Both the position numbers and the translations under genes were made by a program. Shown piece by piece: positions 7,527 to 15,111 of a stretch of DNA of 26,091 nucleotides (position 1 is its first letter; the number at the start of each line of letters is the position of its first letter). Origin of the DNA: CAZTAK01 sp964611585 (GTDB taxonomy: Bacteria; Pseudomonadota; Alphaproteobacteria; SHVP01); assembly GCA_964611585.1 (NCBI GenBank), contig CAZTAK010000043.1, forward strand, positions 1 to 26,091. The letters are read 5' to 3'. A model generated the notes under the pieces. That model was not told where the DNA came from, did no database searches, and worked only from the letters and a program-made list of their open reading frames with translations.

Positions 7527-7690
7527 TCAGGTCCCCATTATTCGACAGACCTGTCTGGTCCTGCCCGACGCCACTTCGCACACCTCGATGCGCCGCCGCC
7601 GCGCCGGACCAGTAGAACCCGAGCGCGCCGTCATCTGGCGCGGCCAAGGTAGGGCGCGGGCTGACGGAATCAGCGCCGGGACTTTGCTGA
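7527..7690 (-). pseudogene. C-terminal remnant of a VOC (glyoxalase-like) gene, frameshifted
   Basis: Read on the minus strand, one frame gives SVSPRPTLAAPDDGALGFYW and then SG. A second frame continues RRRRIEVCEVASGRTRQ and stops at 7527. Joined, these match the end of the intact VOC protein encoded at 8105-9067 (LSDPRSVAAAPYNG, then RAFCFSGPDGERIEICEA). The frame change falls in a run of GCG/GGC triplets around 7595-7605. Nothing upstream of about 7690 continues the gene; instead the LuxR fragment begins there on the other strand. I read this as the tail of a deleted second VOC gene. The stretch is short, so homology rests on about 35 residues. Confidence 0.6.
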
Positions 7691-7704
7691 CGACCCAGCG
7701 CCGC

Positions 7705-8070
7705 TCGGCGAAGGATGCCTTGCTGCTCAACGTCGCGCCCCTGATGGCCAGCCGTTCCGGTGTCGAAGACGGGTTGCGCGGCACCATGGTCATAGCAATA
7801 GATCCCGAAAACCGCTCGGTGATCTCGACGGCGGGCATGGAAAAACTGTACGGCCTTACCGGCGCCGAGATGAGGGTGTGCCGGCTGCTGGTCGAGGGGT
7901 GCGAAACCCAGACCATCGCCGACATGCGCAACGTCACTGCCGAAACCGTTCGGACACAGGTGAAGTCGATTTTGGCCAAAACCCGCACGTCAAAGCGCTC
8001 GGACGTGGTCCGCCTTGCACTCACGGTCAATCTGCAGGTCGATCTTCCGAACGCCGGCAGCGGCCATTAA
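7705..8070 (+). pseudogene. truncated LuxR-family regulator, C-terminal HTH only
   Basis: The last 120 or so codons encode the end of a large LuxR-type regulator. A linker (LLLNVAPLMASRSGVEDG, then LRGTMVIAIDPENRS) leads into an HTH, LYGLTGAEMRVCRLLVEG and TAETVRTQVKSILAKT. These features match the C-terminal part of regulators that are usually 350 residues or longer. The frame stays open back to 7504, but that upstream part overlaps the oxidoreductase end and the VOC remnant and shows no regulator-like sequence. Internal ATGs at 7744 and 7786 have no ribosome-binding sequence. Most likely this is a 5'-deleted remnant; an HTH-only protein of about 100 residues cannot be excluded. It ends 34 bases from the convergent VOC stop. 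Confidence 0.6.
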
Positions 8071-8104
8071 CCGGATCGCTTGAGGGTTCGACGCGCGCCG
8101 CCCC

Positions 8105-9067
8105 CTACCCCCACATCGCTTCGCAGATTTCGATTCGCTCACCGTCGGGACCAGAAAAACAGAACGCGCGCGACCCGTTGTATGGGGCGGCCGCGACGCT
8201 GCGCGGATCCGATAGCACGGTTGCCTCGGCGCAGTCCTGAACCACGCGATGCACCGCATCGATATCCGCTGCGGTAAGGGTCGCAAGACAGGCGCCCCCG
8301 TCGAAGCGCCTAAGCCTCGCCGGGTCGGGGTCGATGAATTCGCCGCCGCATCCGTGAATCTCGACCGAGCCGAGACCCTCATCCGGCGCGTCACCCTTGA
8401 GAATATCGAGCCAGTACATGGAACCCGCCGGCACGCCCCACGCCCGGTGCATCGGCCCGTCGGTCGAACTGGATTCAAGCGTGGGCGTCATCCCGAGGGT
8501 GTTTTCGTAGAACGCGCGGCAGCGGCGATAGTCGGGCGTCGTCACCGGCACTTCGAAAATATGCCCGACGCGGGCGTTGGCGCTATGGAAGGGCCGGTAC
8601 TTGGGTTGAGTCACCGCCATCGTCAGAGTGACGTGAGTTCCGCCCGGCAAACGGCTCGAGAACGCCTGGTGAATGTTGCTGTCTTCTTTTGTGAAATCGT
8701 ATTCGAAGACGGGGCCGAACGGGGCTGCGTCGGGGTGCGCGGTCATGGCTTCGTGAATGCCCTCGATTCCGTCCGCAACGACGATCTCGAATCCGCCCCA
8801 TCGGGCGGCGCGGGGGTGTGTGCGCGAACGTTCTTCGCCGGCGACGATACGGACCATGCCGCGGTTGGCGCCGGCCGACCGGACGATGAAGAACTCAGTC
8901 CCCGCAGTGCCCGCATCGATGCCCCACAGGCGCTCGACATCGGCCGAGAGCGGCGATTTCACCAGAATCTCCCAGTCCCACACATCGACCAGAAATTCGG
9001 CAAAGTGGGTCGGGTCCGGGCAGGCGACGGTCATGGCGGCAAGCGCCGTGACTAGCGGACTCGTCAT
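8105..9067 (-). CDS. two-domain VOC-family protein (glyoxalase/dioxygenase-like)
   Basis: This 320-residue protein has two vicinal-oxygen-chelate modules. The first covers about residues 8-150 (MTVACPDPTHFAEFLVDVW, ending in the stretch up to RLPGGTHVTLTM). The second covers about 165-318 (VGHIFEVPVTTPDYRRCRAF to FSGPDGERIEICEA). Such proteins bind a divalent metal and include glyoxalase I, ring-cleaving dioxygenases and binding proteins; the specific reaction cannot be assigned. Candidate ligands include H168 in VGHIFEV and the Glu of RIEICEA. AGGGA lies 11 bases before the ATG. It follows coq10 after 57 bases, and a hairpin lies at the coq10 stop. A decayed copy of the same type of C-terminus lies just downstream. 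Confidence 0.8.
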   Translation of the reverse strand: MTSPLVTALAAMTVACPDPTHFAEFLVDVWDWEILVKSPLSADVERLWGIDAGTAGTEFFIVRSAGANRGMVRIVAGEERSRTHPRAARWGGFEIVVADGIEGIHEAMTAHPDAAPFGPVFEYDFTKEDSNIHQAFSSRLPGGTHVTLTMAVTQPKYRPFHSANARVGHIFEVPVTTPDYRRCRAFYENTLGMTPTLESSSTDGPMHRAWGVPAGSMYWLDILKGDAPDEGLGSVEIHGCGGEFIDPDPARLRRFDGGACLATLTAADIDAVHRVVQDCAEATVLSDPRSVAAAPYNGSRAFCFSGPDGERIEICEAMWG

Positions 9068-9111
9068 GGCGGCGGCGTTCCCTGATTCATGGCGCCGTAC
9101 CGGGATCGCGC

Positions 9112-9131
9112 GGCGTGAGGCGCATCACGCC
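9112..9131 (-). terminator. stem-loop at the coq10 stop codon
   Basis: GGCGTGA (9112-9118) and TCACGCC (9125-9131) form a perfect 7-bp stem with a 6-base loop, overlapping the coq10 stop. No T-run follows on the minus strand, so it is not a classic intrinsic terminator. It may mark the end of the pdh-lipA-coq10 transcript or reduce read-through into the VOC gene. Confidence 0.3.
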
Positions 9132-9616
9132 CCCTCGGGTTCGCCCGCGGGTGGCGGTTCGACGGCATTTCGTCCCACGACCGGCTCGCCGTAGATGGCG
9201 TGGGCGCGGATTTCGAAGGCGCGCACCATGCGCTGAGCCGCCTCGTTGAACACGGTGCCAATCAGGCGCTGCATCAGCCGCGAGTGAAATTCGAAATCGA
9301 TGTAGAAGTCGATCACGCAACCGCCCGCGCCGTCGTCCTCGAACAGCCAGTGATTGTTGAGATACTTGAAGGGCCCGCGAGTATATTCGACGTCGAGCCG
9401 CCCGGGAGGGGCCAGCGTTACTGTCGAAGTGAACTTCTCCCGGAACATCTTGAACCCGACGACGAGTTCGGCTTGGATGACATTGCCCTCTTGTCCGAAT
9501 ACCCGCGCCGCGACGACCCAGGGCAGAAAATCGGGATAGCGGTCCACGTCGGCCACCAAATCGAACATCTGCGCGCACGAGTACGGCAGTGCCTTCTTTT
9601 CGGCGTGGGTCGGCAT
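9125..9616 (-). CDS. Coq10/RatA-like START-domain protein, ubiquinone-binding
   Basis: This 163-residue SRPBCC (START-like) protein is of the Coq10 group, which binds ubiquinone and supports respiration. The family pattern is clear: LPYSCAQMFDLVADVDRYPD, then FLPWVVAARV near the N-terminus, YTRGPFKYLNNHWLFE in the middle, and EFHSRLMQRLIGTVFNEAAQ near the end. A Pro/Glu-rich tail closes the protein. Databases often label this family 'RatA toxin' after the E. coli homologue, but a toxin role is unlikely here: no RnfH partner gene is adjacent, and placement after lipA is typical of alphaproteobacteria. The ATG at 9616 lies three bases after the lipA stop, so the two are co-transcribed. Confidence 0.88.
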   Translation of the reverse strand: MPTHAEKKALPYSCAQMFDLVADVDRYPDFLPWVVAARVFGQEGNVIQAELVVGFKMFREKFTSTVTLAPPGRLDVEYTRGPFKYLNNHWLFEDDGAGGCVIDFYIDFEFHSRLMQRLIGTVFNEAAQRMVRAFEIRAHAIYGEPVVGRNAVEPPPAGEPEGA

Positions 9617-9619
9617 GGC

Positions 9620-10528
9620 TTACCCGCCGTCGCGGGTGGCCCGCAGTTGCTCGAAGTCGCGCCCGGCGTGATAGGACGAGCGCGTCATCGGCGTTGCCGA
9701 CACCATCAGGAATCCCCGGCCGCGCGCCGCTTTTTCGTAAATTGCGAATTCGTCCGGGGTCACGAACCGGTCGACCGCGATGTGCCGTGGCGTCGGTTGC
9801 AAATACTGCCCGATGGTCAGGAAATCGACGTTCGCGCTGCGCAGATCGTCCATAACCTGAAGCACTTCGGACTTGGCTTCGCCCAGACCCACCATCAGCC
9901 CGGATTTGGTGAAAAGCGTCTCGTCGCGCTGCTTGGCCCGGTCGAGCAGGCGCAGCGACTGGTAGTACCGCGCGCCGGGACGGACTTCCCGGTAGAGCCG
10001 GGGCACGGTTTCGAGATTGTGGTTAAACACGTCGGGGCGGGCATCGACGACGGCCTCGGGCGCGCCGGGCTTGTTGAGAAAATCCGGCGTCAGCACTTCG
10101 ATGGTCGTTGACGGCGTGTGGGTGCGCAATTGCTCGATCACGCGCACGAACTGCCCGGCCCCGCCGTCGTCGAGGTCGTCGCGGTCGACCGAAGTCACCA
10201 CCACATGGCTGAGGCCGAGTCCCGCCACCGCGAGCGCCACGTTCTCCGGTTCCAGCGGATCGACGGCGTTGGGCTTGCCGGTCGCCACGTTACAAAAGGC
10301 GCAGGCGCGGGTGCAGGTGTCGCCCAGGATCATCACCGTCGCATGGCCCAGCGCCCAGCATCCGCCGATATTGGGGCACGCCGCCTCTTCGCACACGGTG
10401 TTGAGTTTGAGCCGGCGCATCAGCCGCCGGGTCTCGTGATACTCGGGCGAAACAGGGGCCTTGGCGCGAATCCACGCCGGCTTACGCGGGCGCGCAGGGA
10501 CGGCTTCCGGACGTGCGGTATCGGTCAT
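9620..10528 (-). CDS. lipA: lipoyl synthase
   Basis: This radical-SAM enzyme inserts two sulfurs into octanoyl groups on lipoyl domains. The 302-residue protein has the auxiliary cluster ligands C46, C51 and C57 (CEEAACPNIGGC) and the radical-SAM motif C72-x3-C76-x2-C79 (CTRACAFC). The C-terminal RSSYHAG carries the serine that ligates the auxiliary cluster. It also shows VTSVDRDDLDDGGAGQF and GLMVGLGE, typical of LipA. Its targets, the lipoyl domains of PdhB and PdhC, are encoded upstream in the same cluster. It starts 11 bases after the lpd stop. LipB is not in the window. Confidence 0.96.
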   Translation of the reverse strand: MTDTARPEAVPARPRKPAWIRAKAPVSPEYHETRRLMRRLKLNTVCEEAACPNIGGCWALGHATVMILGDTCTRACAFCNVATGKPNAVDPLEPENVALAVAGLGLSHVVVTSVDRDDLDDGGAGQFVRVIEQLRTHTPSTTIEVLTPDFLNKPGAPEAVVDARPDVFNHNLETVPRLYREVRPGARYYQSLRLLDRAKQRDETLFTKSGLMVGLGEAKSEVLQVMDDLRSANVDFLTIGQYLQPTPRHIAVDRFVTPDEFAIYEKAARGRGFLMVSATPMTRSSYHAGRDFEQLRATRDGG

Positions 10529-10539
10529 GGCACTAAACC

Positions 10540-11946
10540 CTAGATGTGGAGGGCGCGGCCGTAAGCGTCAAGCACGGATTCGTGCATCATCTCCGAAAGA
10601 GTCGGGTGCGGGAACACGGTCCGCATCAGGTCCGCCTCGGTTGTTTCGAGGGTGCGCGCCACGGCAAAGCCCTGAATGAGTTCTGTGACTTCGGCGCCGA
10701 TCATGTGCGCGCCCAGCATTTCGCCGGTCTTGGTATCGAATACAGTCTTGATCAGGCCCTCGGCCTCGCCCAGCGCAATCGCCTTACCGTTGCCGATGAA
10801 CGGAAACCGCCCGACCTTGACCTCGTGTCCGGCGGCCATAGCGGCGGTCTCGGTGAGGCCTACGCTGGCGATCTGTGGCATGCAGTAAGTGCAGCCCGGG
10901 ATGTTGCCGGTGTCCATCGGATGAACGTCTTTAAGGCCCGCGATTCTTTCGACGCAGACGATGCCTTCGTGCATCGCCTTGTGGGCAAGCCACGGCGGGC
11001 CGGCCAGATCGCCGAGCGCGTAGAGGCCCGGGGCGCCGGTGGCGAGCCATTCGTCCACCACGACATGGCCCTTTTCGACCGTAACGCCCGAGACGCTATC
11101 GAGGCCGATCTCCTCGACGTTGCCGGTGATGCCGACCGCAAGCACGACCCGGTCGAATTTATGCGTCTCGGTCTTACCGCCGCCGGTATCGAAAGTCGCC
11201 GTCGCGCCCTTGGCCGATGTCTTGAGATCGGAAACGGTGGCGCCGGTGAATATCTTCATGCCCTGCTTTTCGAATGCCTTGCGGGCAAACGCCGAAATAT
11301 CCTCGTCCTCGACGGGGAGGATGCGGTCGAGCACTTCGACCACGGTTACTTCGGCGCCGAGTGTGCAGTAGAAACTCGCGAACTCGATGCCGATAGCGCC
11401 CGAACCGATCACCAACAGCGATTTCGGCATCGCGTCGGGCACCATCGCTTCCTTGTAGGACCAGACGATCTTGCCGTCGGCCTTGATATCGGGAAGGTCT
11501 TTGGCGCGCGCGCCGCTTGCCAGGATGATGTGCTTCGCGGCCAGGTCGGCAATGGCCTTGCCGTCATTTTCGACATGAATCTTGCCCGGCCCCTGAAGCC
11601 GCCCGTGGCCGTCGAACACGGTCACCTTGTTCTTCTTGAGCAGGAAATTGACGCCCTTCGACAATTGATCGGCGACCTTGCGGCTGCGCGCGACCATCTT
11701 TGTGACATCGAACTGGATGTCCTTGGCCGAGAGTCCGAACTCGTCGAGGCGTAGCATTAGGTGATAGAGTTCCGAGGACCGCAGCAGTGCCTTGGTCGGT
11801 ATGCAGCCCCAGTTGAGGCAGATGCCGCCCAGGTGTTCGCGTTCGACCAGCGCGGTATTGAGGCCGAGCTGGGCTGCACGAATCGCGGCGACGTAGCCGC
11901 CGGGCCCGCCGCCGAGCACGATAAGATCGAAGGTATGGATTGCCAT
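10540..11946 (-). CDS. lpdA: dihydrolipoamide dehydrogenase (E3 of PDH)
   Basis: This FAD enzyme reoxidises the dihydrolipoyl groups of E2 with NAD+. The 468-residue protein begins MAIHTFDLIVLGGGPGGYVA, the FAD dinucleotide fold. The redox disulfide is in GGICLNWGCIPTKALL (CLNWGC). The NAD fold is near LLVIGSGAIGIEFASF, followed by GLYALGDLAGPPWLAHKA. The catalytic His-Glu pair is in FPHPTLSEMMHE near the C-terminus. An AGAGG lies nine bases before the ATG at 11946. The frame extends upstream to 12021 but would overlap the cupin gene. The W in the CLNWGC motif, where many E3 enzymes have V, is a variant I associate with alphaproteobacterial PDH-linked E3. The position after pdhC supports assignment to PDH. 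Confidence 0.95.
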   Translation of the reverse strand: MAIHTFDLIVLGGGPGGYVAAIRAAQLGLNTALVEREHLGGICLNWGCIPTKALLRSSELYHLMLRLDEFGLSAKDIQFDVTKMVARSRKVADQLSKGVNFLLKKNKVTVFDGHGRLQGPGKIHVENDGKAIADLAAKHIILASGARAKDLPDIKADGKIVWSYKEAMVPDAMPKSLLVIGSGAIGIEFASFYCTLGAEVTVVEVLDRILPVEDEDISAFARKAFEKQGMKIFTGATVSDLKTSAKGATATFDTGGGKTETHKFDRVVLAVGITGNVEEIGLDSVSGVTVEKGHVVVDEWLATGAPGLYALGDLAGPPWLAHKAMHEGIVCVERIAGLKDVHPMDTGNIPGCTYCMPQIASVGLTETAAMAAGHEVKVGRFPFIGNGKAIALGEAEGLIKTVFDTKTGEMLGAHMIGAEVTELIQGFAVARTLETTEADLMRTVFPHPTLSEMMHESVLDAYGRALHI

Positions 11947-11977
11947 TATGTAACGCCTCTGTTGTGGCGTGGCCGTC

Positions 11978-12328
11978 CTAAATCCATTGCGGCGCCGCCA
12001 CCGCGCGCGGATCGTCGGCATCGCCGGTGTTGAGCGTGCCCTTGCGCTCGAACAACAACACCTGCGCTTCGTCTTCGGCGACCGGCATGTGCTTCTCCCC
12101 GTGCGGCACGACGAAGAGCTCTCCTTCTTCGAGAGCCACGTCGCAGTCGTGTAGTTTGAGGGTCAGGCGGCCCTTGATGACCAGGAACAGTTCGTCTTGG
12201 GCGTCATGCTTGTGCCAAACGAATGCGCCGCGCAGCTTGACAAGTTTGACGTCGAAATCGTCGACGATGCGGGGGCTCCACGTGTCGTCGAACAGCGAAA
12301 ACTTATCCGCAAGGTTGATCTTTTCCAT
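11978..12328 (-). CDS. small cupin-domain protein inside the pdh operon
   Basis: This is a 116-residue single-domain cupin of unknown function. Motif 1 is HKHDAQDELFLVIKG, supplying two His and a Glu, and motif 2 is PHGEKHMPVA, with a further His. The metal site therefore looks intact. No signal peptide or other domain is seen. It begins five bases after the pdhC stop, with AGGA just before the ATG, and ends 31 bases before lpd, so it is almost certainly co-transcribed with the PDH genes. It might be a metal-dependent isomerase or dioxygenase or a small-molecule sensor; the sequence does not decide. Confidence 0.82.
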   Translation of the reverse strand: MEKINLADKFSLFDDTWSPRIVDDFDVKLVKLRGAFVWHKHDAQDELFLVIKGRLTLKLHDCDVALEEGELFVVPHGEKHMPVAEDEAQVLLFERKGTLNTGDADDPRAVAAPQWI

Positions 12329-12333
12329 GCGTC

Positions 12334-13686
12334 CTACAACAGCATCGTCATCGGGCTTTCGATGAATCCCTTGAAGGCGGCGAGGAATTCAGACCCGATG
12401 GCGCCATCGACGACGCGATGATCGCATGAAAGCGTGGACGTCATCATCGACGCGATGCCAAGCGTGCCGTCTTTCACCACCGGGCGTTGCTCGCCGGCGC
12501 CAATCGCCAGGATCGCTCCGTGTGGCGGATTGATGACGGCGGCGAATTCGCGGATGCCATACATGCCGAGGTTGGAAATGCCGAAGGTGCCGCCCTGGTA
12601 TTCCTCGGGCGCGAGTTTGCCTTCCTTGGCGCGGGCAACCAGGTCCTTCATCTCTTGCGAAATTTGCCGCAAGCCCTTGTTGTCGGCGTCGCGAATGATC
12701 GGCGTTATCAGGCCCCCGGCCACGGCCACGGCGACCGAAATATCGACCCGGTCGTATTGCAGGATCGCGGCATCGGTCCAGCTTGCGTTGGCGGCGGGCA
12801 CCTGTTTGAGGGCAAAAGCGGCGGCGCGAATGATGAGATCGTTGACCGAGATCTTGTAACCCAAATCTTCGCCGCGTTCGTTCAGTTCCTTACGCAAAGC
12901 CAGAAGCCGCCCGATATCGCAATCGATGGTGAGATAGAAATGCGGCACTGTGCTTTTGGCCTCGGTCAGGCGGCGGGCAATGATGCGCCGCATCTGGGTG
13001 GTGCGGATTTCGGTGTAGGGCGCATCCGGGGTGATCGGCGCGACGGGTGCCTTCGCGGGCGCAAGGGCCGCCGCCGGCGCAAGGGCTGCGGGCGCGCCCG
13101 CAAGGGCGGCTTCGACGTCCGCCTTGACGATCCGCCCCTGGGGACCCGACCCACGCAGCGTCGCAAGATCGAGGCCGCCCATGGCCGCCATGCGGCGCGC
13201 CAGCGGGCTCGCGATCACGCGGCCACCGGCTGCGGGCATTGCTGCGGCTGCCGCAATTGGAGCCGAGACTGGAGCTGCCACTGGAGGGGGAGCGGCCGGT
13301 GGCGCCGGTGCGGGCGCAGCCACCTCAGGCGCCGCCGCTGCACTCGCCGCGGCTTCAGGCGCCGGTTCGGCCGGCGGTACGGCTTGGGCGGGCGCGGCCG
13401 GAGCGGGCCCGGCGGCGATGTTCTCGAGCGCGCTTTGATCCTCGTCCTCGCCCAGGATAAAGGCGATCACGGCGTTGACGGCGACCCCTTCGGTTCCTTC
13501 CGCGACGATAATCCTGCCCAGCGTGCCGTCGTCCACGGCTTCGACTTCCATGGTCGCCTTGTCGGTTTCGATCTCAGCGATGACGTCGCCGGGCTGAACC
13601 TTGTCTCCTTCGGCGATCAGCCATTTGGCCAACGTGCCTTCAGTCATGGTCGGCGAGAGCGCAGGCATGGTGATGGGAATCGGCAT
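12334..13686 (-). CDS. pdhC: pyruvate dehydrogenase E2, dihydrolipoamide acetyltransferase
   Basis: This is the core subunit of the PDH complex, transferring acetyl from lipoate to CoA. The 450-residue protein has one lipoyl domain at 1-80 with lipoylated K43 (ETDKATME). A long Ala/Pro linker follows at about 92-155, then the peripheral-subunit-binding domain (IASPLARRMAAMGGLDLATL, then RGSGPQGRIVKADV). A second Ala/Pro linker leads into the catalytic domain, with active-site H423 and D427 in DHRVVDG. The SD GAGGT overlaps the pdhB stop. The lipoyl domain is close to that of PdhB, about 70% identical by eye over the first 80 residues. Confidence 0.96.
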   Translation of the reverse strand: MPIPITMPALSPTMTEGTLAKWLIAEGDKVQPGDVIAEIETDKATMEVEAVDDGTLGRIIVAEGTEGVAVNAVIAFILGEDEDQSALENIAAGPAPAAPAQAVPPAEPAPEAAASAAAAPEVAAPAPAPPAAPPPVAAPVSAPIAAAAAMPAAGGRVIASPLARRMAAMGGLDLATLRGSGPQGRIVKADVEAALAGAPAALAPAAALAPAKAPVAPITPDAPYTEIRTTQMRRIIARRLTEAKSTVPHFYLTIDCDIGRLLALRKELNERGEDLGYKISVNDLIIRAAAFALKQVPAANASWTDAAILQYDRVDISVAVAVAGGLITPIIRDADNKGLRQISQEMKDLVARAKEGKLAPEEYQGGTFGISNLGMYGIREFAAVINPPHGAILAIGAGEQRPVVKDGTLGIASMMTSTLSCDHRVVDGAIGSEFLAAFKGFIESPMTMLL

Positions 13687-13695
13687 AAACTGACC

Positions 13696-15099
13696 TCAGG
13701 TGCGGTAGCAGACGGTGCGCGCCGCGGCGACGATGTCCTCAGGCTGCGGCAGCGCCAGTTTTTCGAGATTGGCGGCATAGGGCATGGGTACGTCCTTGCC
13801 GGTGACGCGCAATACCGGCGCGTCGAGTTCGTCGAATGCGTGCTCCATCATCAGGGCGGCGATCTCGGCGCCGATGCCGCAGACGGGCCAGCCTTCGTCG
13901 ACGGTCACCATGCGATGGGTCTTCAAGACGCTGGTGGCGAGCGTCTCCGTGTCGAGCGGCCGCAACGTTCGCAGGTCGATCACCTCGGCGGCAATCCCCT
14001 CGCCCGCCAGAATGTCGGCGGCGGTCAGCGCATCGCGCACGCTGATCGAGTAGGCGGCGAGCGTCACGTCGGTTCCTTCACGCACCACTCGCGCCCGGCC
14101 GATGGGAACGGTGTAGTCCTCCAGCACCGGCACATCGAAGGTGTGGCCATAGAGGATTTCGTTTTCAAGAAAAACCACCGGGTTGGGATCGCGGATCGCC
14201 GATTTGAGCAACCCCTTGGCGTCGGCTGCCGAGTACGGTGCGATCACCTTGAGGCCGGGCACATGCGCGTACCACGAGGCGTAATTCTGCGAGTGCTGGG
14301 CGGCCACTCGCGCCGCGGCCCCGTTCGGCCCCCGGAACACGATCCCCACCGGCATCATGCCGCCCGACATGTAGAGCGTCTTGGCGGCCGAATTGATGAG
14401 GTGGTCGATCGCCTGCATGGCGAAGTTGAAAGTCATGAATTCGATGATCGGCTTGAGGCCGCGGTAGGCGGCGCCGACGCCAATGCCGGTGAAGCCGTGC
14501 TCCGTGATCGGGGTATCGATCACGTGCCGCGACCCGAACTCGTCAAGCAGTCCCTGGCTCACCTTGTAGGCGCCCTGGTATTCGGCAACTTCCTCGCCCA
14601 TCAGAAAGACTGCCTTGTCGCGGCGCATTTCTTCCGCCATGGCATCGCGCAGCGCCTCGCGCACCGTAAGTGTCACCATTTCCGTGCCGGCCGGAATTTC
14701 GGGCTCGGGTGCGGGCGGCATCGGTGCGGGCGCGACGGCGACAGGGGCTGGACTTACGGCAACGGAAACGGTTTGCGCAGGCGCGGCAGGAGCGGATTGC
14801 GGTGCCGGTTCAACCGGCACGGCGGGCGGCGAGACACCCAGCGCGGCTTTGTCCTCGCCTTCCTCCAGAAGTTCGGCGATGACCGCGTTGACGGCAACGT
14901 TTTCGGTGCCCTCAGCGACGACGATGCGGGCCAGTTTACCGTCGCCCGGAGATTCAATCTCCATGGTCGCCTTGTCGGTCTCGATTTCCGCGATCACGTC
15001 GCCGATGGAAACCGCATCGCCTTCGGCCTTGAGCCATTTTGCGACCGTTCCTTCGGTCATGGTCGGTGACAGTGCCGGCATGGTGACGGGAATAGGCAT
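13696..15099 (-). CDS. pdhB: pyruvate dehydrogenase E1 beta subunit with N-terminal lipoyl domain
   Basis: This subunit of the thiamine-dependent E1 decarboxylase is 467 residues long. Residues 1-80 form a lipoyl domain with K43 (ETDKATME), and an Ala/Pro linker covers about 90-138. The E1-beta body starts near TLTVREALRDAMAEEM and carries GEEVAEYQGAYKVSQG, DTPITEHGFTGIGVG, and the C-terminal transketolase-like domain (VIDLRTLRPLD, VDEGWPVCGIGAEIAAL). The lipoyl-E1-beta fusion is a recognised alphaproteobacterial feature. The gene starts 12 bases after the pdhA stop, and its TGA lies in the pdhC ribosome-binding region. Confidence 0.96.
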   Translation of the reverse strand: MPIPVTMPALSPTMTEGTVAKWLKAEGDAVSIGDVIAEIETDKATMEIESPGDGKLARIVVAEGTENVAVNAVIAELLEEGEDKAALGVSPPAVPVEPAPQSAPAAPAQTVSVAVSPAPVAVAPAPMPPAPEPEIPAGTEMVTLTVREALRDAMAEEMRRDKAVFLMGEEVAEYQGAYKVSQGLLDEFGSRHVIDTPITEHGFTGIGVGAAYRGLKPIIEFMTFNFAMQAIDHLINSAAKTLYMSGGMMPVGIVFRGPNGAAARVAAQHSQNYASWYAHVPGLKVIAPYSAADAKGLLKSAIRDPNPVVFLENEILYGHTFDVPVLEDYTVPIGRARVVREGTDVTLAAYSISVRDALTAADILAGEGIAAEVIDLRTLRPLDTETLATSVLKTHRMVTVDEGWPVCGIGAEIAALMMEHAFDELDAPVLRVTGKDVPMPYAANLEKLALPQPEDIVAAARTVCYRT

Positions 15100-15111
15100 C
15101 CGGTTCGTGCC

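Noticed and set aside
7504..7704. Full frame start of the LuxR-like ORF
   Set aside because: This part overlaps the oxidoreductase end and the VOC remnant and lacks any regulator-like sequence.
9125..9616. RatA toxin of a toxin-antitoxin pair
   Set aside because: No partner gene is adjacent; the START-domain motifs and the lipA neighbour fit Coq10 better.
12487..15069. 860-codon open frame on the plus strand across pdhC and pdhB
   Set aside because: It runs antisense to two secure genes, is His/Arg/Gly-rich with no domain pattern, and results from the codon bias of GC-rich DNA.
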